Shown here piece by piece: positions 1-8,115 of a stretch of 24,701 nucleotides of DNA (position 1 is the first letter of the stretch; each line of letters begins with the position of its first letter). The stretch comes from Gammaproteobacteria bacterium (lineage in GTDB: Bacteria; Pseudomonadota; Gammaproteobacteria; Enterobacterales; Kangiellaceae). The position numbers and the translations under genes are program-made. Location: positions 1 through 24,701 of the forward strand of contig JABXIW010000381.1 of assembly GCA_013372875.1 (NCBI GenBank), read 5' to 3'. The notes beneath the pieces were generated by a model, which did no database searches, was not told the DNA's origin, and saw only the letters and a program-made list of their open reading frames with translations.

Positions 1-855
1 GAAGAGTTTCCACATATTCCGGTTTGTATGCACCAAGATCACGGTGCTTCACCAGCAATCTGCCAACAATCAATTCAATTAGGCTTTACGTCAGTAATGA
101 TGGATGGCTCGTTAGAAGAAGATATGAAAACACCTGCTTCTTATGAGTACAACTCTCGCGTGACTAAATTAGCAACTGATATGGCTCACGCTTGTGGTGT
201 TTCTGTTGAAGGTGAATTAGGCTGTTTGGGTTCATTAGAAACTGGTATGGCTGGCGAAGAAGATGGTTCTGGCGCTGAAGGTATTTTGACCGAAGATCAA
301 TTATTGACTGATCCAGAAGAAGCTGCGCAATTTGTTAAAGACACAGGGGTTGATGCATTAGCGATTGCTATTGGTACTTCGCACGGTGCTTATAAATTTA
401 CTCGTCCACCAACAGGCGATGTATTGTCAATCCAGCGCATCAAAGAAATTCATCAGCGTATTCCAGATACTCATTTGGTGATGCACGGTTCTTCGTCAGT
501 ACCGCAAGATTGGTTAGCGGTGATCAATGAGTATGGCGGTGATTTGGGTGAAACTTATGGCGTGCCAGTTTCTGAAATTCAAGAAGGTATTAAATACGGC
601 GTTCGCAAAGTAAATATCGATACTGATTTACGTTTAGCGGCAACTGGTGCGGTGCGTAAATTCTTGAAACATAATCCAAAAGAATTTGATCCTCGTAAAT
701 ACAACAAAGTTGCGCAAGATGCGATGCAAGCCATCTGTAAAGCACGCTATGAAGCTTTCGGCACAGCTGGTAACGCTTCTAAAATTAAGCCAATCAATCT
801 GGAACAGATGGCTATCGATTATAAAGCAGGAAAATTAGATCCACGTGTAAACTAA
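1..855 (+). CDS. fba: Class II fructose-bisphosphate aldolase, 5'-truncated by window edge
   Basis: This enzyme reversibly cleaves fructose 1,6-bisphosphate to glyceraldehyde 3-phosphate and dihydroxyacetone phosphate in the cytoplasm, in glycolysis and gluconeogenesis. The frame is open from base 1, so the ATG at 28 is internal; about 284 codons are present and roughly 70 are missing if the protein is the usual ~350 aa. The HQDHG motif near the start supplies a catalytic-zinc histidine. [12 protein letters not shown] follows, then GTSHGAYKF and VMHGSSS (later metal and phosphate-binding histidines and loops), and KVNIDTDLR near the C terminus. The insertion containing EEDGSGAEG and the C-terminal layout match the longer CbbA-like subtype common in Proteobacteria. 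A strong terminator follows the stop codon, so this gene ends its transcription unit. Confidence 0.95.
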   Translation, partial: EEFPHIPVCMHQDHGASPAICQQSIQLGFTSVMMDGSLEEDMKTPASYEYNSRVTKLATDMAHACGVSVEGELGCLGSLETGMAGEEDGSGAEGILTEDQLLTDPEEAAQFVKDTGVDALAIAIGTSHGAYKFTRPPTGDVLSIQRIKEIHQRIPDTHLVMHGSSSVPQDWLAVINEYGGDLGETYGVPVSEIQEGIKYGVRKVNIDTDLRLAATGAVRKFLKHNPKEFDPRKYNKVAQDAMQAICKARYEAFGTAGNASKIKPINLEQMAIDYKAGKLDPRVN

Positions 856-875
856 TATTTAGTTAGTTATTAAAA

Positions 876-899
876 GGCCGACAATTTGTCGGCTTTTTT
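876..899 (+). terminator. Rho-independent terminator of fba
   Basis: A perfect 7-bp stem (GCCGACA at 877-883, TGTCGGC at 887-893) with a 3-nt loop is followed directly by six T residues. It lies about 20 nt after the aldolase stop codon. Confidence 0.9.
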
Positions 900-935
900 G
901 TGCCTGAAAATTACACCCAGGAAACAAGGCTAAAT

Positions 936-964
936 TTGTTGATTAATTAATAGTCTGCTACATT
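936..964 (+). promoter_or_regulatory. Sigma-70 promoter of the membrane response-regulator gene
   Basis: TTGTTG (936-941), a 17-nt spacer and TACATT (959-964), the latter preceded by TGC as in an extended -10. The predicted start near 971 would give a leader of about 22 nt before the ATG at 993. It sits just after the fba terminator, which supports separate transcription. Confidence 0.45.
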
Positions 965-992
965 AATTAGCTAGGGAGATCTGGGGGTTCAT

Positions 993-2243
993 ATGAGTAG
1001 AAAAGCATTAATTATTGACGATTCGAAAACGGCGTTTTTGGTTTTATCGAGAATGCTAAAACCGTACGACATTTCGGCAAAGCACGCCATATCAGGCGAT
1101 CAAGGGATTGAGCTATTAGCGCAAGAAGATTTTGATGTGATTTTTTTGGATCAAATGATGCCTGATAAAACGGGCACTGAGACGATCCAAGAAATTAAAG
1201 AACATTCTGAATGGGCGAGTATCCCAGTGATGATGTTCACCGCTAAAACTGGTCTCGAATATGAAAAAGAAGTGCGTGCTTTAGGTGCGGTCGGAGTTCT
1301 ACCCAAAGAGCTTAATACTGAAGAAATTGAGAAGGCTCTAACTAAAATAGAGCTTTGGGATCCTGAGTCGGATGAACGCTTTGAACTAAAATTGGATCGT
1401 CGCCAGCCCACTTCTGATGAAAAACTACGGGTTTGGCTAGAATCATTTTTGGAAAATCAATTTTCGCCTGAGCTATCAAAAAAGGTACAAAGTGCGACAG
1501 ATGATTTGCGTCGCGATACCATTCATTACAGTAAACGCATGCTTAATGAATTGGCAAAAACAGACAAGCAACAAGCCATGCTAAAAGAAGTTAAAGGGCA
1601 AACAGACTTCTTAAAGCAACTTTTTTATAATTCTTTTAAGCAATACCGTTTAATTTCAGCTTTACTGGGTTTGGGCCTATTGGGGGTCGGTGGAGCCCTT
1701 GCTTGGTTACTTTATCAAGATTCGTTAAAAGATTCGAAGCAACAAGAATTGATAGGGATGGTTCAACAATTAAGTCAGCAAAATCTTGAATTAAAAGATC
1801 TGGTGGCTAATCAACAATACAGCGAAAGTCCCATCGAATATGAGACCACTGACATTGAGCTAGAGCCAGATCCTGAGCCTATCCAACTGGTAGGTATCGA
1901 TGCTAACGGGAAATACTTAACCGCCAAAAGCGAGCAAGGCTATCTCTTTTTGGTAACTGATCAGGGCTTGGTTGATAATGGCGCTATCAGTTTTTATTAT
2001 TTGGACGCCAACTGCAGTAGTGATCCTTATGTGGATATGGTTACGGGAATGGTCATTCGCCGAGATGATAGCCTCTACTATACTGACATAAACAGCAGCG
2101 CTGATTCCTTATTGCCGATGTCGACTCAGGATGAGGCTCAGCAATGTCAGCCGTATCGTGGCGTTTCCAAGCGGCTAAAGCCAGCATTGGTAAATGATGC
2201 TGCGATTACTGGTGTTGACGATATTAGCTATCAGTTGCGTTAA
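993..2243 (+). CDS. Membrane-anchored response regulator with C-terminal extracytoplasmic domain
   Basis: Residues 1-120 are a CheY-like receiver domain: acidic pair D9/D10, phospho-acceptor D53 in FLDQMMP, T83 and K105 (VLPKE) are all present, so it should be phosphorylatable. A helical linker (about 125-215) follows, then one hydrophobic segment at about 219-241 flanked by positive residues on the N-terminal side, which puts the receiver in the cytoplasm. Residues 245-275 look like a coiled coil. Residues 296-416 form a domain I do not recognise, with two cysteines (C341, C385) that could form a disulfide in the periplasm. There is no DNA-binding or enzymatic output domain. The ATG at 993 has a G-rich stretch (GGGGG) about 8 nt upstream. 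It stands alone, converging on serA. Receiver identity is firm; the role of the rest is unknown. Confidence 0.85.
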   Translation: MSRKALIIDDSKTAFLVLSRMLKPYDISAKHAISGDQGIELLAQEDFDVIFLDQMMPDKTGTETIQEIKEHSEWASIPVMMFTAKTGLEYEKEVRALGAVGVLPKELNTEEIEKALTKIELWDPESDERFELKLDRRQPTSDEKLRVWLESFLENQFSPELSKKVQSATDDLRRDTIHYSKRMLNELAKTDKQQAMLKEVKGQTDFLKQLFYNSFKQYRLISALLGLGLLGVGGALAWLLYQDSLKDSKQQELIGMVQQLSQQNLELKDLVANQQYSESPIEYETTDIELEPDPEPIQLVGIDANGKYLTAKSEQGYLFLVTDQGLVDNGAISFYYLDANCSSDPYVDMVTGMVIRRDDSLYYTDINSSADSLLPMSTQDEAQQCQPYRGVSKRLKPALVNDAAITGVDDISYQLR

Positions 2244-2256
2244 AAATACTATTTGA

Positions 2257-3489
2257 TTAGTACAAGACTCGAGCTCGAATGGTACCCTCGATCTGTTTCA
2301 TCGCTTTAAAAGCAATTTTACTAGAGCTAGAGTCGATATCAGTGACCACATAACCAATATCGCCTTTAGTTTGTAGATATTGCCCTGAAATATTGGCGTT
2401 ATTATCAGCCAATATCTGGGTAATTTGCGACAAAATACCCGGCTGGTTTTTATGGATGTGCAAAATGCGGTGAGTATCGGTATGAGCTGGCAAAGCCACC
2501 TCGGGGAAGTTAACCGCAGAAACCGTTGAACCGTTGTTACTGTATTTCAGCATTTTCTCAGTGACTTCAATCGCAATATTCTCTTGCGCTTCTAATGTTG
2601 AGCCACCGATATGCGGCGTTAAAATCACGTTATCAAATTTGCGCAATGGCGATTCAAATTCTTCGGTATTTGATTTTGGCTCGGTTGGAAATACATCCAG
2701 CGCTGCTCCTGCTAAATGGCCTGTTTCTAATGCATCGGCTAATGCATCAATATCAACCACTGTACCGCGAGATGCATTGATTAAGATGGCATTGGACTTC
2801 ATCTTGGCTATTTGCGCTTTGCCTATCAAATTTTTGGTTTGCGGTGTTTCAGGAACGTGTAATGAAACCACGTCTGCTTCGGCTAATAATGAATTTAGCA
2901 GAGTGACTTGCTCGGCATTGCCCAGAGTAAGTTTATTCTCAATATCGTAGAATTTGACTTTCATGCCGATGCTTTCAGCCAAAATTCCTAACTGCGTGCC
3001 AATATGGCCATAGCCGATAATACCCAAGGTTTTGCCGCGTGCTTCGTTGGAGTTGACTGCAGTTTTTAACCATTCGCCACGATGAGCTGCGGCGTTTTTG
3101 GCAGGAATGCCGCGGAGCAACATGATCATTTCGCCCAAAACCAATTCTGCTACGCTACGGGTATTAGAATAAGGTGCGTTAAATACGGGAATGCCTTGAT
3201 TCTGAGTGGCGTTCAAATCAACCTGATTAGTGCCTATACAGAAACAACCCACCGCTACCAATTTATCGGCATGAGCCAAAACCTCTGGGGTAATTTGGGT
3301 ACGTGAGCGTATACCTAAAAAGTGGGTTTCGGCAATTTCCTGCTGTAACTCTTGACCCGATAAAGCCGTTTTTAGGTATTGAATATTGGTATAACCGTCT
3401 TGTCTGAACAGCGCTTCTGCTTGCGGATGGACGCCTTCGAGTAAAAGCACTTTTAACTTATCTTTGTTGATCGAGGTAAGCTGGGTCAT
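2257..3489 (-). CDS. serA: D-3-phosphoglycerate dehydrogenase, ACT-domain type
   Basis: This cytoplasmic enzyme oxidises 3-phosphoglycerate to 3-phosphohydroxypyruvate with NAD, the committed step of serine synthesis. At 410 aa it matches the length of E. coli SerA. The NAD-binding glycine motif GYGHIG is at about 159-164. The catalytic set is visible: R241 (NASRGT), E270 (FPTEP) and H293 (TPHIGG). A C-terminal ACT domain (about 340-410) keeps H346, N348 and N366, which line up with the serine-binding H344/N346/N364 of E. coli, so feedback inhibition by serine is expected. The protein ends in RARVLY, as in the family. It converges with the response-regulator gene and diverges from the acyl carrier protein gene. 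It feeds the serine/glycine/one-carbon route that also includes gcvTHP in this window. Confidence 0.96.
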   Translation of the reverse strand: MTQLTSINKDKLKVLLLEGVHPQAEALFRQDGYTNIQYLKTALSGQELQQEIAETHFLGIRSRTQITPEVLAHADKLVAVGCFCIGTNQVDLNATQNQGIPVFNAPYSNTRSVAELVLGEMIMLLRGIPAKNAAAHRGEWLKTAVNSNEARGKTLGIIGYGHIGTQLGILAESIGMKVKFYDIENKLTLGNAEQVTLLNSLLAEADVVSLHVPETPQTKNLIGKAQIAKMKSNAILINASRGTVVDIDALADALETGHLAGAALDVFPTEPKSNTEEFESPLRKFDNVILTPHIGGSTLEAQENIAIEVTEKMLKYSNNGSTVSAVNFPEVALPAHTDTHRILHIHKNQPGILSQITQILADNNANISGQYLQTKGDIGYVVTDIDSSSSKIAFKAMKQIEGTIRARVLY

Positions 3490-3616
3490 GAGAAACTTGA
3501 TTTACGAGCATTTAGCCTCATTTAATCAAAACCCATCCGTCAAGAAAAGCCTTAACTTACAAATATTTGAGAATGGTAAAAAAGTGTTCGTTTTAGGCGA
3601 TTTCAGGGCGTCTTCC

Positions 3617-3625
3617 TGCTACAAT
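3617..3625 (+). promoter_or_regulatory. Extended -10 promoter upstream of the acyl carrier protein gene
   Basis: TGCTACAAT (TG at 3617-3618, TACAAT at 3620-3625) is an extended -10 element with no convincing -35. It is about 55 nt before the ATG at 3680. The rest of the serA/ACP divergent spacer shows no clear operator. Confidence 0.4.
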
Positions 3626-3679
3626 GTGCGCCGCTTTGACCGAACATAAAGCAGTTAACCGATTTATCCCGAGGTTTTG

Positions 3680-3943
3680 ATGTCAGTAAGCTCAAATTTA
3701 GACAAATTGATTGTGATTTTAAGTGAGACTTTGTCTATTGATGCCGACGAGTTCAGTGCTGATACCTTATTGTTAGGTAATTTTCCTGAATTTGATTCCA
3801 TGGCTATCGTATCCATCTTAATGGAGCTGGAAGAGCAGTTTGGCATTAGCATTTCAGAAGATGAATTAACTGGCGATGCCTTCGAATCGGTCACTAGCTT
3901 AATGGAATTTATCGATATCCAGCAAGCCGCAACCGCTATCTAG
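3680..3943 (+). CDS. Stand-alone acyl carrier protein
   Basis: An 87-aa acidic protein with the four-helix ACP pattern. Ser40, in the sequence PEFDSMAIV, is the expected 4'-phosphopantetheine attachment site at the start of helix II. The start is taken as the ATG at 3680 because GAGG (3671-3674) is well placed; the frame is open to a TTG three bases earlier. It is not the fatty-acid-synthesis AcpP, which normally has the DSLDTVE-type motif and sits beside fabD/fabG/fabF. Stand-alone ACPs of this sort occur near exosortase/PEP-CTERM exopolysaccharide genes and other specialised acyl pathways. The next gene, 111 bp downstream, is prsK from the same kind of locus, which supports that association. 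The acyl substrate and partner ligase are not visible, so the function is inferred only in outline. Confidence 0.85.
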   Translation: MSVSSNLDKLIVILSETLSIDADEFSADTLLLGNFPEFDSMAIVSILMELEEQFGISISEDELTGDAFESVTSLMEFIDIQQAATAI

Positions 3944-4054
3944 CCACAACTGAATCAAAGCAGTTCACAAGTTCTTCTCTATTCGTTCCTGAAAATTGGA
4001 TTTTTGCTAAAAATTCTTTTATAACAATAAGATAACTAAATAATTCTCTGTGAA

Positions 4055-5545
4055 ATGGAATATATCACGGCGCTTGGTTTGCTGTTGATCATGTTATTAG
4101 TGGTGATTACTCGCTGGAAGGGTAGTCGTTATATTGTCTTGGTTATTCTATTTCTGATTGTCAGTTTGATCATTTACCTTGCGATCAAGAATTGGCAATC
4201 TTTGTCATCTAATTTTCTTTCGCTGTTTATTATTATCTTTTCCATTTGTATGGCGTTATTAGCCGTGCTTTGGTTTAGTTTTAACCAGCGCCTACAAAGT
4301 CAAATTAAAGTCAGACTTGCCAAAACATTTTCACTCTATAAATATGATTACCGCGACTCATGGTTGGGCTTTAATGAAGCATTAGACTTTGCTCATCAAG
4401 AAGAAGATTTTTATCCGCAAGCCATCAAGGCGTTGGCACAAATGGTGGGCAGTCCTGGCGGCAAGTTATGGAGCTTGAGCGGGAATCGCTGTCACTTCGT
4501 TGATCATTGGGATTCACCGTTATTACGCGAAGAAACCTTTCGCTTGCCTGCAAACTTGATCGAGTTTATGCAAAAAACCAATTGGGTGGTGGATGTGAAT
4601 GAATACGTTAAACATCCTCAACTCTATCGACCGTTAAGATTGGATTTAAGTTATTTTGAACAAGGTGCGATTAAAATTTTTGTGCCCTTGAGAAGAGAAA
4701 ATGAGTTAGTTGCGATTGTCGGTTTAAAAACCTTAGAAGACACACGGAGTTTAAACTGGGAAGATCATGACTTGCTAAAAGCGGCAGGGCAGCAAATGGC
4801 GAGTTATTTGGGTTTATATGAAGCCACTTCTCGCTTGTATGAGCAGCGTGAATTTGCCGCTTTTAATAGATTGTCTGCGTTTGTGGTCCACGATTTGAAG
4901 AATGTCGCCGCACAACTTGAGTTGATAACACAGAACGCTAGTAAGTATGGTGATAATCCAGAGTTCATCAAAGACAGTTTTGAAACGGTCGAAAGTGCTA
5001 ACCAACGTTTGGGTAAAATGCTCAAGCAGCTGCGACGTAAAGAATCGCCTGATAAGCGAGTGGCAAAAACCTATTTGCCCGATCTGGTGGAGCAACTAAC
5101 TGAGCAAGTGGAGCTTCAGATAAAGTCGGAAGTGCCCAAAGTCTATGTATTTGGCATTCAAGAGCAATTGGTTAATATTATTATGCATCTGGATGATAAT
5201 GCGCAGCAGGCAGTGCAATCGAAGAATCTGAAGCCAAAAGATGCCATAAAACACCAAATTGAAGCGCACGATGATGATCTTTACTGGCACATTATCGATC
5301 AAGGCATTGGCATGAGCGAAGAGTTTATGCGTGATAGTTTATTCAAACCCTTTGAGACGACCAAAGGTAATGCAGGTATGGGCATTGGGGTTTATCAATG
5401 CCGCTATTTGCTCAGAGGCTTTGATGGTGATTTAATAATACGAAGCCAGCTAGGTGAAGGAACTCACTGCACGGCTATTTTGTCTTTGGCATCGGAGACA
5501 AATGTTGGGGTAAAAAATACAGGGGATGAAAATGACTCAGAATAA
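4055..5545 (+). CDS. prsK: PrsK-like sensor histidine kinase, short membrane region
   Basis: A 496-aa membrane kinase. Three hydrophobic segments lie at about 3-19, 25-46 and 54-76. A GAF-like region follows (about 118-255, containing GSPGGKLW and IKIFVPL). The dimerisation/phosphoacceptor motif AFVVHDLKN has His279, and the ATPase domain has N382 (N box), DQGIGM (G1, D415), LFKPFETTKG (F box) and GMGIGVY (G2). The segment around His279 strongly resembles PrsK, the kinase of the PEP-CTERM/exosortase system. Family members are usually longer, around 680 aa with many more membrane spans, so the sensor part here is much reduced. An in-frame stop at 4037 and no good upstream start show the short form is real. 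The ribosome binding site is weak. It overlaps prsR, its predicted partner, by 14-20 nt. Confidence 0.88.
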   Translation: MEYITALGLLLIMLLVVITRWKGSRYIVLVILFLIVSLIIYLAIKNWQSLSSNFLSLFIIIFSICMALLAVLWFSFNQRLQSQIKVRLAKTFSLYKYDYRDSWLGFNEALDFAHQEEDFYPQAIKALAQMVGSPGGKLWSLSGNRCHFVDHWDSPLLREETFRLPANLIEFMQKTNWVVDVNEYVKHPQLYRPLRLDLSYFEQGAIKIFVPLRRENELVAIVGLKTLEDTRSLNWEDHDLLKAAGQQMASYLGLYEATSRLYEQREFAAFNRLSAFVVHDLKNVAAQLELITQNASKYGDNPEFIKDSFETVESANQRLGKMLKQLRRKESPDKRVAKTYLPDLVEQLTEQVELQIKSEVPKVYVFGIQEQLVNIIMHLDDNAQQAVQSKNLKPKDAIKHQIEAHDDDLYWHIIDQGIGMSEEFMRDSLFKPFETTKGNAGMGIGVYQCRYLLRGFDGDLIIRSQLGEGTHCTAILSLASETNVGVKNTGDENDSE

Positions 5546-6884
5546 ATGGGATCTGTTGGTCATCGAAGATGATCAAGGCTTGCAAAAGCAGTTAAAGTGG
5601 TCATTCGATGATTACAATGTGGTCTTGGCAGAAGATCATCAAAAAGCAATTGTGGAGTTGCGCCGTTATCAACCAAAAGTTGTGACCTTGGATTTAGGAT
5701 TGCCACCCGATCCTGCTAATGCTTCTGTGGGCTTGGCACTGCTCGAAGAAATTCTGCAATTAGCGCCGACTACCAAAGTGATTGTGGTTACTGGCAATGA
5801 TCAAAGGGACGTAGCCTTAAAAGCGGTTGAGCTGGGAGCTTACGATTACTATCAAAAGCCAATTCAAGCAGAAGAGTTATCCTTAATCGTAAAGCGAGCT
5901 TTCGATTTAGCCAACCTTGAAGAAGACAACCGAAACTTATTCAAACGCCAAACCAGTAGTTTCCATGGGGTGATTGCTAGTAGTCCTGAAATGTTAGGAG
6001 TGTGCCAGAAAATTGAAAAAGTAGCGCCAACCGATGTTAGCGTCATGTTGTATGGTGATAGTGGTACGGGTAAAGAGTTACTGGCTCGTGCGCTGCACGA
6101 TATTAGCCCGCGCCACAATAAAAAAATGGTGGCGATTAACTGCGCGGCTATTCCTGAAAACTTGCTAGAAAGTGAGTTATTTGGCTACGAAGCAGGAGCT
6201 TTTACGGGTGCAAACAAACTCACCTTAGGTAAAGTTGAGCACGCCAATGGCGGTACACTTTTCTTGGATGAAATTGGCGATATGCCAATGCCATTGCAGT
6301 CAAAAATGCTGCGCTTTTTACAGGAACGTCAAATAGAACGTGTTGGTGGGCGTGAATCAATTGAAGTGGATGTGCGAATTGTTGCCGCAACTCATCAGCC
6401 ATTAAGCGAGTTGGTTGAGCAAGGTAAATTTCGCGAAGACCTCTACTATCGTCTGAGTGAAGTTGCTTTAAATATTCCTTCTTTGTCAGAGCGTAATGGT
6501 GATGTGGTACTGATCGCTCGTGCCATGTTGGATAAATTTAATAAGCAATACGGTCGTAACTTTCGTGGCTTTACCTCAGAAGCGGTCCATGCGATGGAGT
6601 CTTATTCTTGGCCTGGCAATGTGCGTGAGTTAGAAAATAAAATTAAAGCGGCTGTGGTGATGTCCGATAGCAATAAAATTGGAGCTTCCGAATTACAAAT
6701 TGAGCAAAGTCAATTGGATGAGATGCCATTAAACTTGCGCCAAGTACGTGAGGTTGCTGAGTCGCGAGCTATTCAAAGAGCGATAGTTTTATCCAATGGC
6801 AACATTTCAAAAGCCTCGAAATTGCTTGGGGTCACACGACCGACTTTATACAGCTTGATGGATAAGTATGGCGTCCAACATTAG
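5532..6884 (+). CDS. prsR: PrsR-like NtrC-family response regulator
   Basis: A sigma-54-dependent activator of about 450 aa. Residue numbers count from the ATG at 5526. The receiver (5-125) has acidic E14/D15/D16, phospho-acceptor D56 (VTLDLGLPPDP) and K111. The AAA+ domain has Walker A GDSGTGKE (177-184), the sigma-54 contact loop GAFTGA (224-229), Walker B TLFLDEIGD (244-252) and an arginine-finger region. A Fis-type helix-turn-helix sits at about 415-445. The LDLGLPPDP segment and the phrase VVTGNDQRDVAL are typical of PrsR of PEP-CTERM systems. AGGGG (5521-5525) is best spaced for the ATG at 5532. The start lies inside the end of prsK, implying translational coupling. With PrsK it should switch on sigma-54 promoters; I found no -24/-12 site in the intergenic regions. 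Confidence 0.9.
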   Translation: MTQNKWDLLVIEDDQGLQKQLKWSFDDYNVVLAEDHQKAIVELRRYQPKVVTLDLGLPPDPANASVGLALLEEILQLAPTTKVIVVTGNDQRDVALKAVELGAYDYYQKPIQAEELSLIVKRAFDLANLEEDNRNLFKRQTSSFHGVIASSPEMLGVCQKIEKVAPTDVSVMLYGDSGTGKELLARALHDISPRHNKKMVAINCAAIPENLLESELFGYEAGAFTGANKLTLGKVEHANGGTLFLDEIGDMPMPLQSKMLRFLQERQIERVGGRESIEVDVRIVAATHQPLSELVEQGKFREDLYYRLSEVALNIPSLSERNGDVVLIARAMLDKFNKQYGRNFRGFTSEAVHAMESYSWPGNVRELENKIKAAVVMSDSNKIGASELQIEQSQLDEMPLNLRQVREVAESRAIQRAIVLSNGNISKASKLLGVTRPTLYSLMDKYGVQH

Positions 6885-7347
6885 AGTTTTTTTAGCCTTA
6901 TTGTTGGTTCTAATGTTGATGGCTTGTGATCCCGACCCGCAAGCCACAGCGCTTTCTGAACGTTGGCCGAAACACGACTGGAGTCAAAATCAGCCTGCCA
7001 TTATGGTGGATATTAATAATGACGGTAAAAAAGAAAGAGCGCTTATTGGCTTTGGTAATCGTACCGCTATAGTTTCGGTTTTTATTAAAGAGAATGTTAA
7101 TCATCTAGATTTTGTTGAGTTTTTTATCGATAAACCAAATCAACAAAATTCGATCTGTGGTCTTAAAGCTCAGCTGCAAATCGAAACGCAAAAATTTTCT
7201 TTAGCTAATAATTTAGACCCGACGCCAACAGGTTATAAGCACTGTGCTGAATGTGAAGGTTTGCGAGTGGTGGATGAGAAAGATTGTGAGCCCTTCCATA
7301 TCTATTGGGATCACGACAATCAAATGTTAAGTTGGTGGCGATACTAG
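6868..7347 (+). CDS. Small lipoprotein coupled to prsR
   Basis: A 159-aa protein of unknown function. A hydrophobic signal ends in the lipobox LMAC with Cys20, so lipidation is predicted. The +2 residue is Asp, which in E. coli keeps lipoproteins in the inner membrane; this rule is less strict in other Gammaproteobacteria. VDINNDGKKE (near 50) resembles a calcium-type D-x-N-x-DG loop of FG-GAP/VCBS-like repeats, but only one copy is present. The mature part has several cysteines (a GYKHCAECEG stretch and one nearby in DEKDCEP). The start codon is 17 nt inside prsR, so it is co-translated with the regulator. A role linked to PrsK signalling at the inner membrane is possible, but only the gene overlap supports it. 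Confidence 0.75.
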   Translation: MASNIRVFLALLLVLMLMACDPDPQATALSERWPKHDWSQNQPAIMVDINNDGKKERALIGFGNRTAIVSVFIKENVNHLDFVEFFIDKPNQQNSICGLKAQLQIETQKFSLANNLDPTPTGYKHCAECEGLRVVDEKDCEPFHIYWDHDNQMLSWWRY

Positions 7348-7356
7348 TTTTATAAA

Positions 7357-7380
7357 GAACTGGTATCACCAGCTTTAATT
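7357..7380. terminator. Weak hairpin between convergent lipoprotein gene and rpiA
   Basis: A short stem CTGGT/ACCAG with a 3-nt loop (7360-7372) is followed on the plus strand by CTTTAATTTT. It is the only candidate terminator in the 33-bp convergent gap; the stem is short, so it is weak at best. Confidence 0.3.
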
Positions 7381-8052
7381 TTAACTTAAATCTGGACGCT
7401 TGATAGTTTCAACGCCGGTATCATTTCCCAATAGCAACACGTCAGCAGAACGCTCAGCAAACAGTCCGTTGGTGACCACCCCAACGATACCATTGAGCAT
7501 TCTTTCTAACTTCATGGGCTCATTTATTTCAAGTCCATGCACGTCTAAAATCACATTACCATTATCGGTGGTAAAGCCTGTACGGTAGACTGGATCACCG
7601 CCAAGTTTGACGATTTGACGAGCCACATAACTTCGCGCCATTGGAATAACTTCTACTGGTAATGGGAATTCACCCAGACGTCGAACTAATTTGGATTGAT
7701 CGGCAATACAAACGAATTGATCGGCTACAGCAGCAATGATTTTTTCGCGAGTTAGGGCGCCGCCGCCGCCTTTAATTAAAGCTAATAGATGATTAGATTC
7801 ATCTGCGCCATCCACATACACAGGAATTTCTGAAACCTGATTTAAGTCAAAAACTTCAATTCCATGTTCTTCTAAACGTTTGGTTGAGGCATCTGAACTG
7901 GAAACCGCGCCTTTAATCTTATGTTTGATTTTGGCCAATTCATCGATGAAGTAATTCACCGTTGAGCCAGTGCCAACACCAACTATCGAGTCTTCAACAA
8001 CGTATTCAATGGCAGCTTTACCAACTAGGGCTTTTAATTCGTCTTGAGTCAT
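7381..8052 (-). CDS. rpiA: Ribose-5-phosphate isomerase A
   Basis: This enzyme interconverts ribose 5-phosphate and ribulose 5-phosphate in the non-oxidative pentose phosphate pathway, in the cytoplasm. At 223 aa it is close to the 219 aa of E. coli RpiA. The phosphate-binding GVGTGSTV motif is at 25-32. The active-site set falls at E. coli-like positions: D81 and D84 in DGADE, K94 in KGGGG and catalytic E103 in LTREK. It lies downstream of the 5-formyl-THF cyclo-ligase gene on the same strand with a 63-bp gap, so it may be read from the same transcript or from its own promoter. Confidence 0.97.
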   Translation of the reverse strand: MTQDELKALVGKAAIEYVVEDSIVGVGTGSTVNYFIDELAKIKHKIKGAVSSSDASTKRLEEHGIEVFDLNQVSEIPVYVDGADESNHLLALIKGGGGALTREKIIAAVADQFVCIADQSKLVRRLGEFPLPVEVIPMARSYVARQIVKLGGDPVYRTGFTTDNGNVILDVHGLEINEPMKLERMLNGIVGVVTNGLFAERSADVLLLGNDTGVETIKRPDLS

Positions 8053-8115
8053 GGGCTTTAGAAGTAATTGAATGCGCTCTTATTGTAATCCAAGCGCCAG
8101 CAAATTGTTAGCGTG

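Noticed and set aside
2241..2262. TACTA/TAGTA stem between the response-regulator gene and serA as a terminator
   Set aside because: Only five AT-rich pairs and no T tract.
3986..4054. Sigma-54 promoter before prsK
   Set aside because: TTGGATTTTTGC has GG and GC elements separated by 6 nt instead of the required 10.
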